The position numbers were made by a program, and so were the translations under genes. A stretch of 47,687 nt of DNA, taken from the NCBI GenBank assembly GCA_028817405.1, contig JAPPPS010000135.1, positions 1-47,687 of the forward strand, given 5' to 3'. How positions within the stretch are numbered: the stretch's first letter is position 1; each line of letters opens with the position of its first letter. The notes beneath the pieces were generated by a model. The model was not told where the DNA came from. It was given only the letters and a program-made list of their open reading frames with translations, and made no database searches. Of the stretch, positions 17,752-31,426 are shown one piece after another. This DNA comes from Gammaproteobacteria bacterium. Its GTDB lineage: Bacteria; Pseudomonadota; Gammaproteobacteria; Arenicellales; Poriferihabitantaceae.

Positions 17752-19110
17752 ATGCAAGTATCGGTTGAAACATCCGGCGCCATCGAGCGCAAACTCACCG
17801 TCTCCATTCCGCACGCGGAAGTGGACCGGAAAATCGCGGCGCGCCTGCGCGAGGTCGGCCGCGGCGCGCGCATCCCCGGCTTTCGGCCCGGCAAAGCGCC
17901 GCCGCACATCATCGCCAAACGCTACGGCGGCCAGGTCACCAACGAAGTCGTCAGCGACACCATCAACGCCAGTTACCGCGAGGCGTTAGGGCAAGAAAAC
18001 CTCCAGCCGGCCGGCCTGCTGTCGCTGCAGCCGAAACCGTTCGTGGCCGGCGACGACTTGCAGTATGTCGCCACGGTGGAGTTGTTCCCGGAAATTCCGC
18101 CGCCGACTTTAGCCGGGCGCACCATCGAAAAACCGGTGTGCGAAGTGACCGACGCGGATGTCGAGCGCGCGCTGGAATCCATCCGCAAACGCCACGCCGA
18201 TTTTGTCGCGCGCGGGCCCGGCGAGGGCGCGCAGGACGGCGACCGCCTGAGCATCGATTCCTGCGCCCGCGCCGACGGCCGGACGCTCGCCGGCGGCGCC
18301 GCGCGCGACCGCCAATTCATACTCGGCGATGGGCTGATGTTGGCGGCCTTGGAGGCCGGTCTGCGCGGCGTGGCGGCCGGCGAGACCCGGCGCATTCCGC
18401 TCACCATGCCGGCCGACTACCCGCTCGCCGAGGCGGCCGGCAAGGCGGTGGAATTCGAGGTGACGGTGAAGGCGCTGGAGCGGCCGGTGCTGGCGGATTT
18501 GGACGACGCGTTCGCGGAGAAATTGGGCGTCACCGAAGGCGGCATGGCGAAAATGCGCGCCGAGGTCAAGCGCCGTTTGGAGGAAGGCGCGGCGCTCGGC
18601 GCGCGCTCGGAGTTGCGCAAACGCGTGTTGGACGCGCTGCTGGAAGCCAACCCCATCGAGTCGCCAAGCGTGCTGGTCGAGGCGGAAATCGAGCAGCGCG
18701 CGCGGATGCTGAGCCGCGACGACGGTCATGCGCGCCGCGGCCATCACCACGGCCGCGGCCGCGGCCGCAGCCGCGACGCCGAACCGTCCTTGCCGCCGGG
18801 CATCGACCGCGACATGTTCAGACCCGGCGCCACCCGCCAAGTCGCGCTGAGTTTGATTATCCACGAAGTCATCGAGCGCAACGAACTGCAGCCCGACGCC
18901 GAAGCGGTGCGCCAACGCGTGACCGAAATAGCCGGCAGCGGCGAGCAAGCCGAAGCCATGCTCAACTGGTATTATGCCGACCCCGAGCGCCTGCGCCCGG
19001 TCGAGTCGACGCTGCTGGAAGACATGGTGGTCGAGCGCATGTTGGAGACCGCCACGGTGGTCGAAAAACCGTTATCATTCCAGCAACTGCAACAAATCGC
19101 CGAGCAATGA
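17752..19110 (+). CDS. tig: Trigger factor (ribosome-associated chaperone and prolyl isomerase)
   Basis: The product is 452 aa. The N-terminal ribosome-binding domain has the signature [17 protein letters not shown] (42-58; compare GFRxGKxP of the family). The middle FKBP-type PPIase domain and C-terminal chaperone arms follow. An Arg/His/Gly-rich insertion ([13 protein letters not shown], about 328-340) in the C-terminal domain is unusual and encoded by low-complexity GC-rich sequence. No Shine-Dalgarno is evident in the 13 bp after tRNA-Leu, so the mRNA may be processed from the tRNA transcript. It heads the tig-clpP-clpX-lon run. Confidence 0.96.
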   Translation: MQVSVETSGAIERKLTVSIPHAEVDRKIAARLREVGRGARIPGFRPGKAPPHIIAKRYGGQVTNEVVSDTINASYREALGQENLQPAGLLSLQPKPFVAGDDLQYVATVELFPEIPPPTLAGRTIEKPVCEVTDADVERALESIRKRHADFVARGPGEGAQDGDRLSIDSCARADGRTLAGGAARDRQFILGDGLMLAALEAGLRGVAAGETRRIPLTMPADYPLAEAAGKAVEFEVTVKALERPVLADLDDAFAEKLGVTEGGMAKMRAEVKRRLEEGAALGARSELRKRVLDALLEANPIESPSVLVEAEIEQRARMLSRDDGHARRGHHHGRGRGRSRDAEPSLPPGIDRDMFRPGATRQVALSLIIHEVIERNELQPDAEAVRQRVTEIAGSGEQAEAMLNWYYADPERLRPVESTLLEDMVVERMLETATVVEKPLSFQQLQQIAEQ

Positions 19111-19204
19111 CCGTCGCGCGACTGTCGACGGTGGTTGCATCGACGGTGGCGATGCCATCGACACCATCGACGCCGGCCTGACGACTAACCACGGAAACGA
19201 ATCC

Positions 19205-19840
19205 ATGCAAGACCGACATCTTAACGAATCCGACATCCGCAACCTGAACATGGTGCCGATGGTCATCGAGACCACCGGGCGCGGGGAACGCGCGTACGAC
19301 ATTTACTCGCGCTTGCTGAAGGAGCGCGTGGTGTTTCTGGTCGGGCAGTTTGAAGACCAGATGGCGAATCTCATCGTCGCGCAGTTGCTGTTCCTCGAAT
19401 CGGAAAACCCGGAGAAGGACATCTCGCTCTACATCAACAGCCCCGGCGGCGTGGTCTCATCGGGCTTGGCGATTTACGACACCATGCAGTTCATCCGCCC
19501 GGATGTCAGCACCGTGTGCATCGGCCAGGCGGCCAGCATGGGCGCGGTGATTCTGGCCGGCGGCGCGGCCGGCAAACGCCACGCGCTGCCGCATTCGCGG
19601 GTGATGATTCACCAGCCGATGGGCGGCTCGCACGGCCAGGCCTCGGACATCGAAATCCACGCCCGCGAAATCCTGGGCGCGCGCGAAAAACTCAACCGCA
19701 TCTTCGTCGAGCACACCGGCCAGTCCATCGACCGCATCAAAGAAGACACCGACCGCGATTATTTTTTAAGCGCCGATGAGTCGGTGGAATACGGCATCAT
19801 CGACTCGGTGCTGAGCGCGCGCGAGTATCAGAAAGCGTAA
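19205..19840 (+). CDS. clpP: ATP-dependent Clp protease proteolytic subunit
   Basis: The product is a 211-aa serine protease that forms the barrel of ClpXP and ClpAP. The catalytic triad is S111 (GQAASMGA), H136 (VMIHQPMG) and D185 (DTDRDYF), the same numbering as the E. coli precursor, which implies a similar 14-residue propeptide. The open frame continues upstream without plausible coding. clpP is normally followed directly by clpX; here two genes, a putative nuclease and a DNA methyltransferase, intervene. Confidence 0.97.
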   Translation: MQDRHLNESDIRNLNMVPMVIETTGRGERAYDIYSRLLKERVVFLVGQFEDQMANLIVAQLLFLESENPEKDISLYINSPGGVVSSGLAIYDTMQFIRPDVSTVCIGQAASMGAVILAGGAAGKRHALPHSRVMIHQPMGGSHGQASDIEIHAREILGAREKLNRIFVEHTGQSIDRIKEDTDRDYFLSADESVEYGIIDSVLSAREYQKA

Positions 19841-19902
19841 CATCGCACCGTCGCGACCGCGGCCCACTGTAACCGTACATCCCAATCACCGTTTGATTCC
19901 CG

Positions 19903-20400
19903 ATGAAGAACCGCGAAATCCTTGGCCTCTTCGCGCAAATCCAGTCAAACGATTTGTTCACGAACAGCGACACGCACGACAAAGTGCGCGCGCATTTGTG
20001 CGCCGACCTTGACGGTGAAAATGGCGCGCAATTTATCGCCACGCTCGGGATGCCTGTGGGCGAATATGAGTGCAGCAGATGCCGCAAAATGTTTCCCGCC
20101 GACCGGTTCGGTTATTATCAGACGCGCGTGAAAGGCGACGGCACTTTGATGCGCGCGAATGCGCTTTGCAAAGCGTGCCGGGAAGCGGACATCGCGGAAA
20201 GAAAGCGCGTGTTTGAAAAGGATGCGCATGCGATACCGCCTCGGCCGGCGGCCGGGGAGGTTTGCCCGAAATGCAAACGGTCGTGGACCGGCAACTGGCA
20301 TCGGGACCATAACCGCAACACCGGTGAATTCGTTCAGTGGCTTTGCGGGCAGTGCAATATGGCGCTGCACAACGGGAGAACCCCGGATAACCGGCCATGA
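19903..20400 (+). CDS. Zinc-binding HNH/endonuclease VII-like nuclease, putative restriction enzyme
   Basis: The product is 165 aa. It contains CxxC pairs at C57/C60, C89/C92, C121/C124 and C148/C151, and the motif WHRDHNRNTGE (132-142), then LCGQCNMALHN (147-157). The arrangement H133-x-D135-H136, N152, H156 between the last two zinc pairs resembles the HNH fold of recombination endonuclease VII. The stop codon overlaps the start of the next gene, a DNA methyltransferase (ATGA at 20397-20400), so the pair looks like a compact type II R-M operon. Restriction activity is inference; a DNA-repair nuclease is possible. It is inserted between clpP and clpX. Confidence 0.75.
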   Translation: MKNREILGLFAQIQSNDLFTNSDTHDKVRAHLCADLDGENGAQFIATLGMPVGEYECSRCRKMFPADRFGYYQTRVKGDGTLMRANALCKACREADIAERKRVFEKDAHAIPPRPAAGEVCPKCKRSWTGNWHRDHNRNTGEFVQWLCGQCNMALHNGRTPDNRP

Positions 20401-21339
20401 AATCAACCGTGAAAAAGAGTCAAATCATCCGCGGCGATGCGGTCGCCGAGTTGCGGAAGTTTTCGAGCGCCGTGTTCGACCTCACGGTGTTCTCGCCTCC
20501 ATATGACCAACTCCGGGACTACGACGGCTACACCTTGGACCTGCATGCGCTCGGCGCGGAACTTTTCCGCGTTACCAAAGACGGCGGCGTGGTGGTGATG
20601 GTGATTCAAGACCAAACATGCGACGGCAAAAAAACCCTGACTTCGTTTCGCACGATTTTGGACTGGTGCGACAACATCGGCTTCGGTTTATTTGAATGCA
20701 ACATCTACCAAAAGCAGGGCAAGGACGGCGCCTGGTGGTCGAAGCGGTTTCGCGTCGACCATGAGTACATGCCGGTGTTCGTCAAGGGCGGCAAGCCGCG
20801 GCATTTCGACAAGACGCCGGTGAAAATCCCCAGCAAGCACGCCGGCAAGGTCATGCACGGCGGCGCCAACCGCAACAAGGACGGCATCACCGTCGACTCG
20901 CGGCGCATGACCATCAACCCGACCAAATGCCCCGGCACGATTTGGAACTACGCCAACGGCGGCGACAAAGTCGCGCTCAAGCGCCAACATCCGGCCGCGT
21001 TCCCGGATAAAATCCCGTATGATTTTATCCGTGTGTTCACGCGCAAAGACGATGCGGTGCTGGACCCGATGGTCGGCTCCGGCTCCACCGCCGTCGCCGC
21101 GCATCTGCTGGGCCGAAAATACATCGGCATCGACATCAGTCGCGCGTATTGCGATTTGACGGTCGCGCGCATCGCGGCGATGCAGTCCAACTTGGCGCCC
21201 GGATTTAAGAACGCGAAACCGCCGCCGGCGATTTCGCCGGAGACCGCCCCGGGCGCGGCGCTGCGCGCATCGGTTTTCGACCGCGCGGCATCAAACCATC
21301 AACCCGCCACCCGCCACCGCAACCAACCACCGCATCATC

Positions 21340-21347
<8 letters not shown>
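20397..21347 (+). CDS. DNA methyltransferase, SPPY type (putative N4-cytosine), R-M partner
   Basis: The product is 316 aa. The catalytic motif SPPY is at 33-36 and the SAM-binding motif [10 protein letters not shown] at 222-231, so motif IV precedes motif I, the beta-class order. SPPY is more often seen in N4-cytosine than N6-adenine enzymes, but base specificity needs testing. Recognition sequence is unknown. The last 25 residues are His/Pro/Asn-rich and overlap the clpX start by 8 bp. It is translationally coupled at its 5' end to the nuclease gene and at its 3' end to clpX, so the module sits inside the clpP-clpX transcription unit. Confidence 0.88.
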
Positions 21348-22611
<1,264 letters not shown>

Positions 22612-22772
22612 TTCGGCGCGCGATTGCGGCGTAATTGCGTTGCGATTTCCGCCGTAATTTCGCCGCCGATTGCCGACAACTGTCGCCAATTCCCCGCCAA
22701 TTCCCCGCCAATTCCCGCCGCCATTATCACCGTCACCATCACCGTCACCGTCACCACCACCACCGAATCACC

Positions 22773-25217
<2,445 letters not shown>

Positions 25218-25273
25218 CGAGCATCGCGGGCATCCAAGTTACCGGCAGCGCGTAGCGCGCCGGTAATTAGAGC

Positions 25274-25310
25274 ATGCCCTCGCCCACGAGCGGGGGACTC
25301 TGGACTCCGA
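25274..25310 (+). repeat. Dispersed hairpin repeat copy after lon
   Basis: ATGCCCTCGCCCACGAGCGG followed by GGGACTCTGGACTCCGAG is a third copy of the repeat seen at 16745 and, inverted, at 47555-47609. It lies in the 219-bp gap between lon and the next gene, which holds no other clear feature. Confidence 0.8.
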
Positions 25311-25436
25311 GTCGCGGTATTTCGTTGCGGATAAAGTCGCCGTACTTAATTGTCCGGCCAAACACCGTCGCGGCCGCGGTTGAGAATTTTTGCGTGGGCG
25401 GTTATGGTTGCGCGTATCAACTCACCGGGGATTTCC

Positions 25437-25931
25437 ATGCAGTGGTTTTTGTTGGGCGTCGTGGTCGTCGCCCTGTTGTTTATGTCGAGTCGTTATCCGC
25501 GCACCGCGTTCAGCATTCTCGGCGCGCTGGCGTTGGCCGCGGCGGTCATCGTTTTCAGCACCCACGATGACGCGCAACGCGGTCGCCACAAACTGCCGGT
25601 CGGCGACATCGGCATCGAGAACGCGGTCATCACGCCGGCGTACGGTGGCGGCTACCAACTCAACGCGCGCTTGCTGAACACCAACCCGGAAATTCAATTG
25701 AAAGAAGCGGTGCTCAGCATCACCATGCTGGATTGCCCGGCGCGGGCCGGCGGCGACGGTAGCGGCGACGATGGCGACGGTTGCGCGGTCATCGGCCAGG
25801 CCGATGCGCGCATCAACATCCAAATCCCCGCGGGCCAAGCGCGCGACATTTCGCGCACCGTGTCGTTCAGCGGTGCCAACCCGGCCGGGCAGTTGCGGTG
25901 GCGCTTCCAAATCACCGAAACCCGCAGTTAA
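25437..25931 (+). CDS. Small membrane-anchored protein of unknown function
   Basis: The product is 164 aa from ATG 25437 (MQWFLLGVVV); in-frame ATG codons at 25404 and 25350 are alternatives. Two N-terminal hydrophobic helices (about 1-15 and 23-40) are followed by a soluble beta-rich domain with INAVITPAYGGGYQLNARLL-like strands, probably periplasmic. An Asp/Gly-rich insertion (AGGDGSGDDGDGC) is encoded by GACGGT-type repeats. I recognise no family. It lies between lon and nadD on the same strand. Confidence 0.6.
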   Translation: MQWFLLGVVVVALLFMSSRYPRTAFSILGALALAAAVIVFSTHDDAQRGRHKLPVGDIGIENAVITPAYGGGYQLNARLLNTNPEIQLKEAVLSITMLDCPARAGGDGSGDDGDGCAVIGQADARINIQIPAGQARDISRTVSFSGANPAGQLRWRFQITETRS

Positions 25932-25995
25932 GGGCGCGCCGGCCGCGCCGGCCGCGCCGTCGCATGCGCCCGGCGTTGCCTTGCGCCGCGCGCTG

Positions 25996-26748
25996 ATGAC
26001 GGCGATACGCGACCGCGGGGGCGGAGATTTGCGCGGCGATTTGTGCGGCGATTTGTGCGGAGATTCGCGCGAACAACGCCGACAACGCGGACAATTGTGC
26101 GGATTATTCGGCGGCACTTTCGACCCGATTCACTTGGGCCACCTGCGGCCGGTCATGGCCGCGGCCCGGGCCGCGGGGTTGGCGAAAGTTATTTACATCC
26201 CCGCGGGCGCGCCGCCGCATCGGCCGCGGCCGGTGGCCAGCGCGGGTGACCGTTTGGCGATGGTTAAGATGGCGTTGGATGCGGAGTTGAAAGATTCCGC
26301 CGCGGCTGACATGGAAATCAAACTGGAAGTCGACGACATCGAAATCAAACGCCGCGGCCCGTCATTCACTTTCGACACCGTGCAAGAATTGCATCGCCGC
26401 GCACCGCAAACGCGTTATGCGTTGTTGCTCGGCTTGGACGCGCTGTTGGGGTTGGAAACATGGCATCGCTGGAAGGCGTTGCAGCGCGGCGTGCATATCA
26501 TCGGCATCGCCCGGCCCGGCTGGCGCGCGCCGGCGCCGTTGCCGGCGTGGTGGCGGCGCGCGCAGGTCGAGTCCGCGGCCGAGTTGCGCGCCGCAGCCGC
26601 GGGTAAAATCTTCATCGCCGAGACCGCGACCGCGGCTGTCTCCTCAACCGCAGTGCGCGCCCGCATTCAGGCCGGCGGCGATGCCGGCGAATGCTTGCCG
26701 CCCGCGGTGCGCGACTACATCCGAGTTCATCATTTATATGCCGACTGA
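25996..26748 (+). CDS. nadD: Nicotinate-nucleotide adenylyltransferase
   Basis: The product is 250 aa from ATG 25996 and makes deamido-NAD from nicotinate mononucleotide and ATP. The core begins CGLFGGTFDPIHLGHLRP (about 34-51) with the nucleotidyltransferase HxGH motif HLGH. The SSTAVRARI segment near the C-terminus is the ISSTxIR motif. The first 33 residues are a tandem GDLCGDLCGD repeat encoded by direct repeats of GGCGATTTGTGC; the real start may be a TTG at 26095 just before CGLFGG. It is followed by rsfS, as in most proteobacteria. Confidence 0.93.
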   Translation: MTAIRDRGGGDLRGDLCGDLCGDSREQRRQRGQLCGLFGGTFDPIHLGHLRPVMAAARAAGLAKVIYIPAGAPPHRPRPVASAGDRLAMVKMALDAELKDSAAADMEIKLEVDDIEIKRRGPSFTFDTVQELHRRAPQTRYALLLGLDALLGLETWHRWKALQRGVHIIGIARPGWRAPAPLPAWWRRAQVESAAELRAAAAGKIFIAETATAAVSSTAVRARIQAGGDAGECLPPAVRDYIRVHHLYAD

Positions 26749-26833
26749 ACGAAAACTCGACCGCGACCGTCGCCGCGACGGTGACCGTCGCGGTGACGGT
26801 GACCGTCGCAACAACCGCGGCGGAGCGCATGCC

Positions 26834-27184
26834 ATGTGCGAAGTCGTACGCGCCGCGCTGGAGGACGCCAAAGGCGAGAACATCGTGCATCTCGATGTGC
26901 GCAAACTCACCGACATCACCGACGCGATGTTCGTGGTCACCGGCGCATCCGAGCGCCATGTTCGCACCTTGGCCGAGCGCGTGCTGGAGCGCATGCGCGC
27001 GGCCGGCTGGCGGCCGTTGGGCGTGGAGGGCTTGGAGGACGCCGACTGGGTGCTGGTGGATTTTGTCGATGTGGTGGTTCACATCATGCGCGCGCCGGCC
27101 CGCGACAAATACGATTTGGAAGGCTTGTGGGACGAGAACTTCGGCGCGTTGCCGGCGGCCGGGCGGGACGCCGGCGGCGGATGA
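26834..27184 (+). CDS. rsfS: Ribosomal silencing factor RsfS
   Basis: The product is 116 aa and binds uL14 to block 70S formation during starvation. The start at 26834 is preferred because GGAG (26822-26825) lies 8 bp upstream and the product then has the normal length. An ATG at 26738 overlapping nadD would add an Arg/Asp repeat tail encoded by GACCGTCGC repeats. Conserved segments are HLDVRKLTDITDAMFVVTGAS and the C-terminal DWVLVDFVDVVVHIM. The usual third gene, rlmH, is not here. Confidence 0.94.
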   Translation: MCEVVRAALEDAKGENIVHLDVRKLTDITDAMFVVTGASERHVRTLAERVLERMRAAGWRPLGVEGLEDADWVLVDFVDVVVHIMRAPARDKYDLEGLWDENFGALPAAGRDAGGG

Positions 27185-27355
27185 CTGTGGCTTGCCGCGG
27201 ATGACCACCGTGCGCCGCGGATAACTGTGCCGCGCCGCGGCATTTTTGGCGGCGTTTCCGGTATGATTGGCGAACCAATCGGCGCATCCCGGTCACGCTG
27301 CACCGAACACGCAGTACCGAATCAACGCCGCCACCCGCACCACCGGCACCGCCCC

Positions 27356-28324
27356 ATGGACATCCCCGTCTCCCACGACTTCAACCGCACGCTGCAGCAG
27401 CACAACCTGTTCCCGCTGACGCGCGCCGCGCTCGGCGAGTTGCAAATCAACCTCGGCTACTTGTGCAACCAAGCATGCGAGCACTGCCATGTCGAGGCCG
27501 GCCCCAAGCGCACCGAGATGATGTCGGCCGCGACCATGCAAAAGATTCTCGATTGGGCCGCGAACAACGCCATCGAGCGCGTCGACTTAACCGGCGGCGC
27601 GCCGGAATTGATTCCCGGCTTCCGCGGTTTTGTCGACGGTTTTATCGCGCGCGACATCGGGGTTACTTCACGCTGCAATCTCACCGTGTTGTTTGAGCCG
27701 CGCCAGGAAGATTTGGCGGCGTGGTATGCGGCGCGGCGCGTACGATTGGTTTGCTCGCTGCCGTGTTATACCGCGGAAAATGTCGAGGCGCAGCGCGGCA
27801 AAGGCGTGTTCGGCAAAAGCATCGCCGCGTTGCAACTGTTGAACCGTCACGGTTACGGCCGGCGCGATGATTTAACCATCGACTTGGTTTATAACCCGCT
27901 CGGCCCCACGCTGCCGCCGCCGCAAGCGGGCCTGGAATCCGACTACAAAACGCGCTTGAAAACCGACTTCGACATCGACTTCAACAGTCTGCTCACCATC
28001 GCCAACCTACCGATTAACCGCTTCGAACATTTCTTGAAGCGCACCGGCCAACTGGAAAGTTACCGGCAGTTGTTGGTCGACCATTTCAACCCCGCGACGG
28101 TCGCGCCGCTGATGTGCCGCCACTTGCTGAGCGTTGACTGGCGCGGTTATCTCTACGACTGCGACTTCAACCAGATGCTGAAGTTGCCGCTCGGCGGCGG
28201 CAAGCCGAAACAACTCTGGCGCATCAACCGCGCGCAACTCGAAGGCGCGCCGATTGCGTTGGGCAAACACTGCTTCGGCTGCACCGCCGGCGCCGGCAGC
28301 AGTTGCGGCGGCGCGCTGACTTGA
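27356..28324 (+). CDS. arsS: ArsS-type radical SAM protein (arsenosugar biosynthesis family)
   Basis: The product is 322 aa from ATG 27356. The radical SAM cluster is C37-x3-C41-x2-C44 (CNQACEHCHVEAGPKR). The C-terminal signature CFGCTAGAGSSCGG is characteristic of the ArsS/DUF3641 family. In characterised members this enzyme links the 5'-deoxyadenosyl group to dimethylarsenite to make arsenosugar precursors. The usual partner arsM is not in the window, so a different substrate cannot be excluded. It lies between rsfS and the agmatinase-family gene, on the same strand. Confidence 0.85.
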   Translation: MDIPVSHDFNRTLQQHNLFPLTRAALGELQINLGYLCNQACEHCHVEAGPKRTEMMSAATMQKILDWAANNAIERVDLTGGAPELIPGFRGFVDGFIARDIGVTSRCNLTVLFEPRQEDLAAWYAARRVRLVCSLPCYTAENVEAQRGKGVFGKSIAALQLLNRHGYGRRDDLTIDLVYNPLGPTLPPPQAGLESDYKTRLKTDFDIDFNSLLTIANLPINRFEHFLKRTGQLESYRQLLVDHFNPATVAPLMCRHLLSVDWRGYLYDCDFNQMLKLPLGGGKPKQLWRINRAQLEGAPIALGKHCFGCTAGAGSSCGGALT

Positions 28325-28371
28325 ACATCGCACCGTTTTTATCAACAACCGGCGACCACGACTCCACGACC

Positions 28372-29334
28372 ATGAACGAGAAAAAACCTAAGCCCATCGA
28401 GCCGGTCAGCGGCCGCGTGATGCCGCGCTTCGCCGGACCGTCGACCTTCTGCCGGTTGCCGGAACTTCGGGATGTGCCGCGTTGCGATGTTGCGCTGCTC
28501 GGCATTCCGTTTGACGCCGGCACCAGTTACCGGCCCGGCGCGCGATTCGGTCCGCAGGCAATTCGCCAGGCTTCGCGCCAACTGCGCACCAACTTTCACC
28601 CGGCGTACGACACCGAGCCGTATAAAACCATGCAAGTCGCGGACGCCGGCGATGTCGGATGCAATCCGTTCAGCATCGACGAAGCGATTGCGCAAATCGA
28701 AACCGCGGCCGCGGAGTTGTATGAAAAGGCCGGCGCCATCATCAGCCTCGGCGGCGACCACACCATCGCGCTGCCGCTGCTGCGCGCGGTCAACAAGCAG
28801 GCCGGCGGGCCGGTCGCGCTGGTGCATTTCGACGCGCACCTCGACACTTGGGACACCTACTTCGGCGCGCCGTATACGCACGGCACGCCGTTTCGCCGCG
28901 CCGCCGAGGAAGGGTTGTTTCTCGACCACGCGTCGATGCATGTCGGCATTCGCGGCCCGCTGTACAGCCGCGACGACTTGGAAGCGGACCGCGAACTCGG
29001 ATTCAAAGTCATCCACTGCGACGAACTGCAGCGCGAAGGCGTCGACCACATCGCCGAGCGCATCCGCCGACGCGTCGGCGAACATCCGCTGTATCTTTCC
29101 ATCGACATCGATGTGCTCGACCCGAGTTGCGCGCCCGGCACCGGCACCCCGGAAATCGCCGGCATGACCAGCCGCGAACTGGTCAACATCCTGCGCGGCT
29201 TGCGCGGCCTCAACCTCATCTCCGCCGACATCGTGGAAGTCGCCCCGGCGTACGACCACGCCGAACTCACCTCATTGGCCGCCGCCACCATCGCGTACGA
29301 GATGATTAACTTGATGGCGTGTTATGGCCGTTGA
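28372..29334 (+). CDS. speB: Agmatinase-family ureohydrolase
   Basis: The product is 320 aa. The Mn-binding residues of the arginase/agmatinase fold are all present: H130 (GGDHT), D154/H156/D158 (FDAHLD), and D245/D247 (SIDIDVLDP). Agmatinase converts agmatine to putrescine and urea. Guanidinobutyrase or guanidinopropionase activity is equally compatible, since specificity cannot be read reliably. The last 11 bp overlap the start of a DNA methyltransferase gene. Confidence 0.88.
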   Translation: MNEKKPKPIEPVSGRVMPRFAGPSTFCRLPELRDVPRCDVALLGIPFDAGTSYRPGARFGPQAIRQASRQLRTNFHPAYDTEPYKTMQVADAGDVGCNPFSIDEAIAQIETAAAELYEKAGAIISLGGDHTIALPLLRAVNKQAGGPVALVHFDAHLDTWDTYFGAPYTHGTPFRRAAEEGLFLDHASMHVGIRGPLYSRDDLEADRELGFKVIHCDELQREGVDHIAERIRRRVGEHPLYLSIDIDVLDPSCAPGTGTPEIAGMTSRELVNILRGLRGLNLISADIVEVAPAYDHAELTSLAAATIAYEMINLMACYGR

Positions 29335-30310
29335 CGGCGTTGTGCAGCGCGTACTTCCCGGCATCGACCGCCGCAAAACCGCGGCCGCGGGGAAGCGCGT
29401 CGATGATTCGGCATGTCGTCTCATCCACGCCGACTGCATCGACGGAATGAAAACACTGCGCGCCGATTCGATTCACTTCGTGGCCACCGACCCGCCGTAT
29501 TTTTTGCACGGCTTCGGAGACGAATGGGACCGCGCCAAACTCGACAAACGCGTCAAGCCCGGCGTGGTCGGCGGCTTGCCGTCCGGAATGAAGTTTGACA
29601 AGAACCAAGCCCGGCGGTTGCGGGCGTTTATGTTCGAGACCGCCACCGAACTGTACCGAGTGCTGAAGCCGGGCGGTTTTATGGCGGTGTTCTGCCAAGC
29701 GCGATTGGCGTTTGCGGCCGGCGCCGCGCTGGACGAAGCCGGGTTTGAAATCCGCGACATGTTGGCGTGGAAATACGAAGGGCAGGCCAAGGCGTTTTCG
29801 CAGACGCATTTTGTTCGCAAGATGAATCTCAGCGCGCGGAAAAAAGCCGCGCTCATCAAACAAATCGACGGGCGCAAAACGCCGCAACTGAAACCGCAAT
29901 TCGAGCCGATACTGCTTGCCCAGAAACCCCGGGAAGGCACCTTCATCGACAACTGGCTCAACCACCAAGTCGGACTCATGTCGCCGCGGCAATCGCTCAT
30001 GGGCGACGGCTTCCCCGGCACCATTCTTGAGGCGCCCAAACCGAAGAAAGGCGCGCAACTCGGACACATGACGGTGAAACCGGTGGTGGTCATGCGGCAA
30101 CTCATTCGGCTGTTTACCGTGGAAGGGCAAACCGTCCTGGACCCTTTTACCGGCAGCGGCACAACCGCGGTGGCCGCCCTGCGCGACAACCGCCGCTTCA
30201 TCGGTTTTGAAATCGACGCCGATTACGCGGAGATGGCGAGACGGCGAATCAAAAATGAGCAAGACACGCTTGGCGAGTCAGCGCCCGTCGCCTACAAGAC
30301 CGCAATCTAA
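29324..30310 (+). CDS. DNA methyltransferase, DPPY type (putative N6-adenine)
   Basis: The product is 328 aa. Motif IV is DPPYF (56-60) and motif I is VLDPFTGSGTT (271-281), so this is a beta-class enzyme. DPPY favours N6-adenine methylation. A target-recognition region lies between the motifs (about 150-245), and GHMTVKPVVVMRQLI (247-261) is the conserved helix before motif I. It overlaps speB by 11 bp and converges on the putative nuclease gene, overlapping its 3' end by 33 bp. It probably forms one R-M locus with the two genes that follow. Confidence 0.9.
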   Translation: MAVDGVVQRVLPGIDRRKTAAAGKRVDDSACRLIHADCIDGMKTLRADSIHFVATDPPYFLHGFGDEWDRAKLDKRVKPGVVGGLPSGMKFDKNQARRLRAFMFETATELYRVLKPGGFMAVFCQARLAFAAGAALDEAGFEIRDMLAWKYEGQAKAFSQTHFVRKMNLSARKKAALIKQIDGRKTPQLKPQFEPILLAQKPREGTFIDNWLNHQVGLMSPRQSLMGDGFPGTILEAPKPKKGAQLGHMTVKPVVVMRQLIRLFTVEGQTVLDPFTGSGTTAVAALRDNRRFIGFEIDADYAEMARRRIKNEQDTLGESAPVAYKTAI

Positions 30311-31426
30311 AATTTGCTTGAAAATGGAATCCGGGTGTTCGACCGATTGAAAAATTTTATCGACCGGAGGAAAACAATCGACGCCGTAAAGGCAGCGCAG
30401 TTCTTGGATGATGTCCTCGTATAAATTGACGGTGAACAGGAAGTTGACGACTTCCTCTTTCGGCGACAAATTCGCGTCGGTTTGCAGGTTTTGTTTTTGC
30501 ATGGAGGCTATGCGGGCGGTTATTTTCCGCATGACATCCACAAAAGAATTCAGCACATGCGCATCGAGTTCTCTCGACCCGCCGTAGAGAAAATCCAGCG
30601 CGTAAATCAAACGCGCCAGTTCGCGCGAATTTAATTCAGCGGAATAAAAACTGGCGCCGTACACCAGCCACACTGAATCATTCTCCGGGCGTTTGTTGAT
30701 TTGGTCCATCAAAAAACATGCCTTATAAAATCCGCCCGGGGTTTTGGGAACAATCTTGAAGGTTTTTTCGTGGTCGACGACGCCTTGTAGTTGACCGGAC
30801 AGTTTTTGGCTTTCCCCTTCAATGAATTTGGACTGGGTTTCCAGAAACGCGATTTTCTTCCTAATCGACTCGGTTTCGGCGGCCAGCGCCAAGTCGGACT
30901 GAAAGATGGCGTTGAATGTATCGCCCGGCACCCTGAATGCGGTTCTGTTTCCCCACGCGGGAACGCCCGCTTCCCTGCCGTTTTGCATTACCCACTCCGG
31001 AGAGAACACGGCAAACCGGTTCGACGGCATGAGGAGATACAAAAATTCCCGGTCCGAATGCGGCACGCGTTTGCCGCGGACTTTCTTTCCCACTTTGGAA
31101 ACCTTGAAATCATAGAACGGCAGATTCTCGTCGTTGGCGTATTGAAATTCAAAATGCCGTTTCTCGTCGTTGATGCGGGCGACATAATCCGGCTCTCCCG
31201 ATATTTTCGCGCTTCTCAGAAACCAAATATGCGCGTCCCCGCCGCTTTTCTCGACCGTCACATTGTCGGTTGCGTGCAGTTCTTTGAGTTTCTCTTCAAA
31301 CCAGTCGACCACCTCCAACTCGACAATGGCTTTCCTCTTCATATCCGAACGATATTGAAGGTAGGTTCTGGATTTTATGTCGCTGGACTGCGCATAAACC
31401 CCTTTGGAGTCGGCGATGATGTTCAT
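30278..31426 (-). CDS. Putative type II restriction endonuclease
   Basis: The product is a 382-aa protein of no family I can name with certainty. EPDYVARINDEKRHFEFQ (78-95) fits a PD-(D/E)xK nuclease core with D80 and E93-x-Q95, where Gln replaces the usual Lys; an ExQ variant is known in BglII. Its place between two DNA methyltransferase genes, and its ATGA overlap with the HTH-methyltransferase upstream, strongly suggest it is the cognate restriction enzyme. Base composition is visibly more A+T-rich than its neighbours, as expected of acquired R-M genes. Cleavage activity and site are inference. Confidence 0.72.
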   Translation of the reverse strand: MNIIADSKGVYAQSSDIKSRTYLQYRSDMKRKAIVELEVVDWFEEKLKELHATDNVTVEKSGGDAHIWFLRSAKISGEPDYVARINDEKRHFEFQYANDENLPFYDFKVSKVGKKVRGKRVPHSDREFLYLLMPSNRFAVFSPEWVMQNGREAGVPAWGNRTAFRVPGDTFNAIFQSDLALAAETESIRKKIAFLETQSKFIEGESQKLSGQLQGVVDHEKTFKIVPKTPGGFYKACFLMDQINKRPENDSVWLVYGASFYSAELNSRELARLIYALDFLYGGSRELDAHVLNSFVDVMRKITARIASMQKQNLQTDANLSPKEEVVNFLFTVNLYEDIIQELRCLYGVDCFPPVDKIFQSVEHPDSIFKQILDCGLVGDGR

